A stretch of 64,000 nt of DNA from Streptomyces sp. NBC_01788. Lineage in GTDB: Bacteria; Actinomycetota; Actinomycetes; Streptomycetales; Streptomycetaceae. The first letter of the stretch is position 1. Each line of letters starts with the position of its first letter. The position numbers and the translations under genes were made by a program. The DNA is taken from assembly GCF_035917575.1 (NCBI RefSeq), contig NZ_CP109090.1, positions 4,340,001 to 4,404,000 of the forward strand, read 5' to 3'. This document shows, in pieces, positions 59,211 through 64,000 of the stretch. Under the pieces are notes generated by a model. That model saw only the letters and a program-made list of their open reading frames with translations. It made no database searches and was not told the origin of the DNA.

Positions 59211-60296
59211 GGCCGCCGCGTCCGCCTCCGCGAGGCCGGCCGGGTGCGCCAGCCAGCCGAAGTCGCCGAGCCCGCCCGGCGCGGTGAGTTCGGCGGCCTC
59301 CCCGGCGCGCGCGAGGGAGCGTACGTACTCCGAGGGGCGCGTGGAGGCGAGGCTGAGCGGGGGGCGTGCGCCGGTGACTCCCAGGGCGTGCAGGGCCTCG
59401 CGCTGTGTCAGCAGCCGGGCGCCCTCAGGCGCGCTCGCGGCGCAGGCGTCCAGGGCCACGTGCGCCGTGATGTCGCACGACCCGTCCGGCACCGGTGCCG
59501 TCTCCCGGCCCTCCCGGAAGCCCGTGAGCGTTCCGAAGGGCGGTCGCGCCCCGGCCGTGTGCGCGTAGTCGACGGCGACCGCGAGGCCCCGTTCGACCCG
59601 CGAGACCGCGGCGGCCCAGGCGGTGTCGCGGGGCAGCCCGATCTCCGCGCGCAGGCCCTGCTCGGCGGCCAGCGGCCACCACCGGTCCAGCCACCGCGCC
59701 CGCGCTCCCGTCACCGGCTCCCCGAGCCGTTCGGCGCCGTCCCGCCGTACGAGGACCTGCCGGGGCACGCCCGCGGAGTCCACCTCCACGACCTCCACCG
59801 GCACGTTGTCCAGCCACTCGTTGGCGAACAGCAGCCCGGTGATCCCCCGCGGTGGCTGCTCCGACCACGCGATCCGGCCGTCCAGGCCCTCCGGCCGGGC
59901 GGCGATCTCGACCGCGTGCACGCGCGTGCGTGCCGCCACGTCCGCGGGCAGCGCGGCGAGCACGCCCGCCGCCAGCTCGCCCCGCCCGGCCGCCATGTCG
60001 ACGAAGTCGAGCGCCGCCGGGCGGCCCAGCGCCCGGTCGACCCGGCACAGCAGCCGCGCCACGGCCGCCGCGAACAGCGGCGAGGCGTGCACGGACGTAC
60101 GGAAGTGGCCGGCCGGGCCCTCGGGCCGCCGGTAGAAGCCGTCCGGCCCGTACAGGGCCTCCTCGGCCGCTGGCCGCCAGCCGCGCCACTCCTCGGCCCG
60201 GCCGCCCGCCGCGCTCTGCGCCGTGGCGCGCGCGGGGGTGCGCTCGGGGCCGTCCGCCGTGGTGCGCTCGGGGCTGTCCGCCGGGTCTTCCGTCAC
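59175..60296 (-). CDS. MidA/NDUFAF7-type SAM-dependent methyltransferase
   Basis: A 373-residue protein with the class I methyltransferase core of this family: [20 protein letters not shown] (pre-core), [20 protein letters not shown] (SAM motif I), [33 protein letters not shown] (the NExxDxxP-like motif) and [14 protein letters not shown]. Human NDUFAF7 dimethylates an arginine of NDUFS2, the NuoD counterpart. Here the gene faces nuoD2 tail-to-tail with a 36-bp overlap, supporting NuoD2 as substrate. The first 35 residues are a low-complexity Ala/Thr/Glu extension with repeated [14 protein letters not shown] units. Confidence 0.85.
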   Translation of the reverse strand: MTEDPADSPERTTADGPERTPARATAQSAAGGRAEEWRGWRPAAEEALYGPDGFYRRPEGPAGHFRTSVHASPLFAAAVARLLCRVDRALGRPAALDFVDMAAGRGELAAGVLAALPADVAARTRVHAVEIAARPEGLDGRIAWSEQPPRGITGLLFANEWLDNVPVEVVEVDSAGVPRQVLVRRDGAERLGEPVTGARARWLDRWWPLAAEQGLRAEIGLPRDTAWAAAVSRVERGLAVAVDYAHTAGARPPFGTLTGFREGRETAPVPDGSCDITAHVALDACAASAPEGARLLTQREALHALGVTGARPPLSLASTRPSEYVRSLARAGEAAELTAPGGLGDFGWLAHPAGLAEADAAALFVDVPDHEEH

Positions 60297-60434
60297 CCCG
60301 ACAGACTAGGGTCCGCCCGGTGGGGCGAGGCGCACAAATGATCACTGCCTCCACCTTGGGGAGTACGAGAGCCCCGTGCGGATCGGCCCTTCGGTTGACC
60401 CCGGCACCTGTGCCGCTTCCCTACTCTGGGTTAC

Positions 60435-61640
60435 GTGCAGCGCCTCTATGACTTCATCCGCAGGCACCCGATGTGGGTGGACGGCTCCTGGGCCCTCATC
60501 CTCCTCGGGCTTTCCGGCGTGAGCGTGTCGAATCTCAACGGGGCGCCCGGCCACCACGGTTCGGTCCACGCGGGCCTCGCCCTGTCCTTCGTGCTGTGCG
60601 TGGTCGTCGCACTGCGCCGCCGGATGCCGGAGAAGATGCTGGTGCTGGCGGGCGCGGCGGGTGCGGCGCAGCTGGTCCTGGACGCCGAGACGATGGTCGC
60701 CGACTTCGCCATGCTGGTGATCATTTACACGGTCGCCGCGATCGGCGCCCGCTGGGCCAGCCGGTTCGCCCTGGCCGGCGGGCTGTGCGCGGCGACCCTC
60801 GCGCAGATCCGCTGGCCGCAGCACGACGCGAGCGCCCTGGGCAATGTCGCGATAACCGTCTTCCAGACGGTGCCGTTCGCCCTCGCCTGGGTGCTCGGCG
60901 ACTCGGTGCGCACCCGCCGCGCCTACTTCGCGCAGTTGGAGGAGCGCGCCGCCCGTCTGGAGAAGGAACGCGAGGCGCAGGCCAAGGTCGCGGTCGCCGC
61001 GGAACGCGCCCGCATAGCGCGCGAGCTGCACGACGTGGTCGCGCACAACGTGTCGGTGATGGTGGTGCAGGCCGACGGCGCCGCCTACGTCCTGGACGCC
61101 GCGCCCGACCAGGCCAAGAAGGCCCTGGAGACGATCTCCTCCACCGGCCGCCAGGCCCTCGCCGAGATGCGCCGCCTGCTGGGCGTGCTGCGCACCGGGG
61201 AGCACCAGGAGGGCGGCGAGTACGTGCCGCAGCCCGACGTCGGCCAGATCGAGGACCTCGTCGAGCAGTGCCGGGGTTCCGGGCTGCCCGTCGACTTCAG
61301 GATCGAGGGCACCCCGCGCCCGCTGCCCAGCGGGGTCGAGCTCACCGCGTACCGCATCGTGCAGGAGGCCCTCACCAACACCCGCAAGCACGGCGGGCCG
61401 AACGCGGGCGCGAGCGTGCGCCTGGTCTACTTCGACGACGGGCTCGGACTGCTCGTCGAGGACGACGGCAAGGGCGCGCCGCACGAGCTGTACGAGGAGG
61501 GCGGCGCCGACGGGCATGGGCACGGCCTGATCGGCATGCGCGAACGCATCGGCATGGTGGGCGGCACCCTGGACGCGGGACCGCGCCCCGGCGGCGGCTT
61601 CCGCATCAGCGCCCTGCTGCCGCTCAAACCGGTGCACTGA
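60435..61640 (+). CDS. NarL-family sensor histidine kinase
   Basis: A 401-residue sensor kinase. Four to six membrane helices (residues about 15-155; WALILLGLSGVSVSNL, VHAGLALSFVLCVVVALRRR, DFAMLVIIYTVAAIGARW, FQTVPFALAWVLGDSV) form an N-terminal sensing module. HisKA_3 follows with the phospho-acceptor His in ERARIARELHDVVAHNVSVM, then the ATPase domain (AYRIVQEALTNTRKHG, GLIGMRERIGMVGGTLDAGP, GGGFRISALLPL). The start is GTG 60435. The cognate regulator starts 83 bp downstream on the same strand. The signal is unknown; there is no sizeable extracellular domain, so it may sense the membrane itself. Confidence 0.92.
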   Translation: MQRLYDFIRRHPMWVDGSWALILLGLSGVSVSNLNGAPGHHGSVHAGLALSFVLCVVVALRRRMPEKMLVLAGAAGAAQLVLDAETMVADFAMLVIIYTVAAIGARWASRFALAGGLCAATLAQIRWPQHDASALGNVAITVFQTVPFALAWVLGDSVRTRRAYFAQLEERAARLEKEREAQAKVAVAAERARIARELHDVVAHNVSVMVVQADGAAYVLDAAPDQAKKALETISSTGRQALAEMRRLLGVLRTGEHQEGGEYVPQPDVGQIEDLVEQCRGSGLPVDFRIEGTPRPLPSGVELTAYRIVQEALTNTRKHGGPNAGASVRLVYFDDGLGLLVEDDGKGAPHELYEEGGADGHGHGLIGMRERIGMVGGTLDAGPRPGGGFRISALLPLKPVH

Positions 61641-61723
61641 CACCGGCGCACACCGCACCCGCGCGAACCACCGAGGACGAACGGAGCCGACCCGCCGATG
61701 ACGAACGGAAGAGGACCCACCCG

Positions 61724-62395
61724 ATGACGATCCGCGTGATGCTCGTCGACGACCAGGTGCTGCTGCGCACAGGATTCCGGATGGTGCTCGCCGCCCAGCC
61801 GGACATGGAGGTCGTCGCGGAGGCGGGCGACGGTGTCGAGGCCCTCCAGGTGCTGCGTTCCACCGCCGTCGACGTGGTGCTGATGGACGTGCGCATGCCG
61901 AAGCTGGACGGTGTGGAGGCCACCCGCCGCATCTGCTCCGAGCCGGACCCGCCGAAGGTGCTCATCCTGACCACCTTCGACCTCGACGAGTACGCCTTCT
62001 CCGGGCTGAAGGCCGGCGCCTCCGGATTCATGCTCAAGGACGTGCCGCCCGGCGACCTGCTCGCCGCGATCCGCTCCGTGCACAGCGGGGACGCCGTCGT
62101 CGCGCCCTCCACCACCCGGCGGCTGCTCGACCGGTTCGCCCCGATGCTGCCCACGGCCGGCAAGGAGCCCCAGCACAAGGAGCTCCAGCGGCTCACCGAG
62201 CGCGAGCGCGAGGTCATGGTTCTGGTCGCGCAGGGCCTGTCGAACGGCGAGATCGCCGCCCGGCTGGTGCTGTCCGAGGCGACGGTGAAGACCCATGTGG
62301 GCCGCATCCTGACCAAGCTCGGCCTGCGGGACCGGGTGCAGGTGGTGGTCCTCGCCTACGAGACGGGACTCGTCCGGGCCGGCGGACACGGCTGA
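61724..62395 (+). CDS. NarL/LuxR-type response regulator
   Basis: A 223-residue two-domain regulator. The receiver domain has the acidic pair at Asp9-Asp10, phospho-acceptor Asp55 in VVLMDVRMPKLDG and the conserved Lys in FMLKDVPPGD. The LuxR helix-turn-helix follows (LTEREREVMVLVAQGLSNGE, IAARLVLSEATVKTHVGRIL, TKLGLRDRVQVVVLAYE). It pairs with the kinase immediately upstream. Target genes are unknown. Confidence 0.94.
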   Translation: MTIRVMLVDDQVLLRTGFRMVLAAQPDMEVVAEAGDGVEALQVLRSTAVDVVLMDVRMPKLDGVEATRRICSEPDPPKVLILTTFDLDEYAFSGLKAGASGFMLKDVPPGDLLAAIRSVHSGDAVVAPSTTRRLLDRFAPMLPTAGKEPQHKELQRLTEREREVMVLVAQGLSNGEIAARLVLSEATVKTHVGRILTKLGLRDRVQVVVLAYETGLVRAGGHG

Positions 62396-62427
62396 ACGGG
62401 GTACGCGGCCATCGGTAGGGTCTGCGC

Positions 62428-63099
62428 ATGCTCCTGTGGATCAACGGCCCCTTCGGGGGCGGAAAAACACAGACCGCACACGAGATCCAGCGCCGTCTGC
62501 CCGGCAGCGTCGTCTGCGATCCCGAGCATGCCGGGTTCGGTCTGCGCCGCATGCTGCCGCCCGGACTGCGCGGCGACTTCAGGGACTTGGCGTCCTGGCG
62601 GCAGGGGGTGGTGGAGGTCCTCGACCTGGCGCTCACCCGGCACGAGGGCGTGGTGATCGCGCCCATGACCGTCACCGACGCCGGCCAGTTCGCCGAGACC
62701 GTCGGGCGGCTGCGCGAACTGGGCCATGACGTACGGCACTTCTCGCTCCTCGCGGAACGCGAGACCGTTCTGAGACGGCTGCGGGAGCGCGGGTTCGGGC
62801 ACCTTGTCGGGTACGTCGCCGGGAAGACTGCCGTCGGCCGGGAGACCTGGGCCGTGCGGCAGCTCGACGACTGCCTGGAGCGGCTGCGCGAGCCGGAGTT
62901 CGCCGAGCATCTGTGGACCGACCACTCGACCGTGCCGAAGACCGCGGACCGGATCGCCGTCCTGGCCGACCTGACGCTGCGGCCCAACACCGAGGGCCCG
63001 CTGCGGACACGGCTGCGGCAGGCGAAGGTCGGCGTCCGGCACATCCGGTTCGAAGGGCCGGGGCACATGCCCGACTCCGGCTCCGGCCCGGGGGACTAG
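62428..63099 (+). CDS. TmrB-like P-loop ATPase
   Basis: A 223-residue protein beginning LLWINGPFGGGKTQTAHEIQ (Walker A GPFGGGKT) and continuing VVCDPEHAGFGLRRMLPPGL, LTRHEGVVIAPMTVTDAGQF and LRRLRERGFGHLVGY. This matches Bacillus TmrB, which gives tunicamycin resistance, and the wider AAA_33/shikimate-kinase-like group. A role in tunicamycin or nucleoside antibiotic tolerance, or simply a small-molecule kinase, is inferred. It starts 33 bp after the response regulator and may share its transcript. Confidence 0.82.
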   Translation: MLLWINGPFGGGKTQTAHEIQRRLPGSVVCDPEHAGFGLRRMLPPGLRGDFRDLASWRQGVVEVLDLALTRHEGVVIAPMTVTDAGQFAETVGRLRELGHDVRHFSLLAERETVLRRLRERGFGHLVGYVAGKTAVGRETWAVRQLDDCLERLREPEFAEHLWTDHSTVPKTADRIAVLADLTLRPNTEGPLRTRLRQAKVGVRHIRFEGPGHMPDSGSGPGD

Positions 63100-63103
63100 G
63101 GCA

Positions 63104-64000
63104 CTAGCGGAGCACTCCCTCGAGGAAGTCGCTGCCCAGCCGGGCGACCGTGGTGACGTCCAGCTGGTGCAGCACGTACCGCCCGCGGCGCCGGGTGGTG
63201 ACCAGGCCCGCCTTCTTCAGCACGCCCAGGTGCCGGGATATCTCCGGCGCGGTCATGCCGTGCACCTGGGCCAGCTCGCTGGTGGTGCACGCGCTGCGGG
63301 CCAGGCTGCGGCACAGCCGCATCCGCACCGGATGGGACAGGGCGGTCATCCGCAGGGTGAGCTGCTCCACCGAGGGCGGGGCGGCGAGCTCCGGGGAGCC
63401 GACCGGATAGTGCAGCACCGGCTGCCAGCCGTACCGGTGCAGCACCATCAGGTGGGGCCAGCCGAGGCTCGTCGGCACGAGCAGCAGGCCGCCCTCCGCC
63501 GTGGCCGTGCGGCCGTCGCCCAGCTTGTCGACGGTGATCCGCGCGGCCCCCTCGTCGAGCGCCACCGCCGGGGACGCCGCCGACAGGGCCTCGGCCAGGC
63601 CCTTGCGGCGCAGCAGCTCGGTCTTGTGCCGGGTGTCGGCCGCGAGCTGGTGATGCAGCCGGGACCAGGTCCGCGCGAAGAACGCCTCGTCGCAGTCCTC
63701 GAGGAACTGCCGCAGCCAGGCCCTGATGCGGGGCGGGTCGGCCAGCAGCCGCTCGGTGAAGCGCACCTGCTGCGGCCCGCGCGCGGCGGCCAGCTCCACG
63801 GCACGGCGGCGCAGCCCGGCGTCGGCGAGCGCACCGGGGCCCGGCAGGCTGTACGGCAGCGCGCAGGTGAACTCCAGGGCGGCGTCCACGAACTGCTCGT
63901 CGGACAGCTTGTCGAGGACGTCCAGGTCGTCGGCGAGGGTCGCGCCCGGGAGCGTGGAGCCGCCGGGCACGCCCGCGCACGGCAGGAAGAGGTCGGAGAA
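63104..64000 (-). CDS. DUF5937/ArsR-type winged-helix regulator (N-terminus outside window)
   Basis: The frame is open to the last base of the window, so the start lies beyond; GTG 63970 is internal or an alternative start. About the first 190 visible residues form a DUF5937-like helical sensor domain (FLEDCDEAFFARTWSRLHHQ, LAADTRHKTELLRRKGLAEA). The C-terminal 95 residues are an ArsR winged helix (LTLRMTALSHPVRMRLCRSL, ELAQVHGMTAPEISRHLGVL, KKAGLVTTRRRGRYVLHQLD). It converges with the TmrB-like gene, 4 bp apart. The target and ligand are unknown. Confidence 0.85.
   Translation of the reverse strand, partial: FSDLFLPCAGVPGGSTLPGATLADDLDVLDKLSDEQFVDAALEFTCALPYSLPGPGALADAGLRRRAVELAAARGPQQVRFTERLLADPPRIRAWLRQFLEDCDEAFFARTWSRLHHQLAADTRHKTELLRRKGLAEALSAASPAVALDEGAARITVDKLGDGRTATAEGGLLLVPTSLGWPHLMVLHRYGWQPVLHYPVGSPELAAPPSVEQLTLRMTALSHPVRMRLCRSLARSACTTSELAQVHGMTAPEISRHLGVLKKAGLVTTRRRGRYVLHQLDVTTVARLGSDFLEGVLR

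Overview
The window is chromosomal DNA of a Streptomyces (or a very close relative). The evidence is GC-rich sequence with GC-biased third codon positions, many GTG starts and 4-nt ATGA/GTGA gene overlaps. Genus-typical genes include tipA, a DUF397/ATPase/XRE (WhiJ-like) trio, zinc-free ribosomal protein paralogues, a lone second NuoD and DUF2342. Two tRNA-based landmarks define an integrated element; the rest is mostly core genome.

Layout. 1-5.6 kb: a thymidylate kinase fused to a membrane domain (open at the left edge), the DNA polymerase III delta' subunit and a secreted TAP-type peptidase. 5.65-13.72 kb: a degraded integrative element in tRNA-Thr(CGT), bounded by 47-bp direct repeats of the tRNA 3' half. 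From left to right it holds an integrase that has lost its N-terminus, a truncated IS1182-type transposase, a transfer-type operon (DUF6284, Pycsar-effector-like membrane protein, Spd/DUF2637-like membrane protein), a divergent GntR regulator with a frameshifted GNAT gene, a lactococcin-972-type bacteriocin with its terminator, a multi-TM protein, and a membrane-anchored collagen-like protein. No TraB/FtsK translocase, Rep or Xis is visible; the IS fragment lies exactly where they normally sit in actinomycete integrative conjugative elements (AICEs).

14-31 kb: a GAF/SpoIIE/HATPase regulator, secreted adenosine deaminase, glycosyltransferase, family A DNA polymerase and a Clp-N/HTH protein with a palindromic, apparently leaderless promoter. 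A zinc-starvation locus follows (S14 and L28 divergent from L33, L31, a CobW-like protein and S18 around a Zur-like box), then a VOC/ArsR/SRPBCC cluster with a twin operator, and the DUF397/ATPase/XRE trio. 31-42 kb: aldehyde dehydrogenase, a glutamate decarboxylase and CLC transporter pair, tipA, DedA and ThrE-like membrane proteins, and pyrophosphatase.

40-51 kb: cell wall, tRNA and folate housekeeping genes (dacB, DUF2342 protease, tilS, hpt, ftsH, folE, and the oppositely oriented folP-NTF2-folB-folK-DUF3180 run). 51-64 kb: an aminoacyl-phosphatidylglycerol synthase-like protein, a membrane esterase, a coiled-coil protein, two PH-domain membrane proteins, a solitary NuoD overlapping tail-to-tail with a MidA/NDUFAF7-type methyltransferase, a NarL-type two-component pair, a TmrB-like ATPase, and a DUF5937/ArsR regulator cut by the right edge.

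The signals I consider most worth following are the IS-gutted element and its paired arm-type sites, its bacteriocin and orphan Pycsar effector, a 16-bp element shared by two promoters of the XRE trio, the twin TAGG-N6-CCTA operator, the leaderless promoters, the NuoD/methyltransferase pair and the GAD/CLC pair. Family names come from motif recognition by eye; no database search was run.
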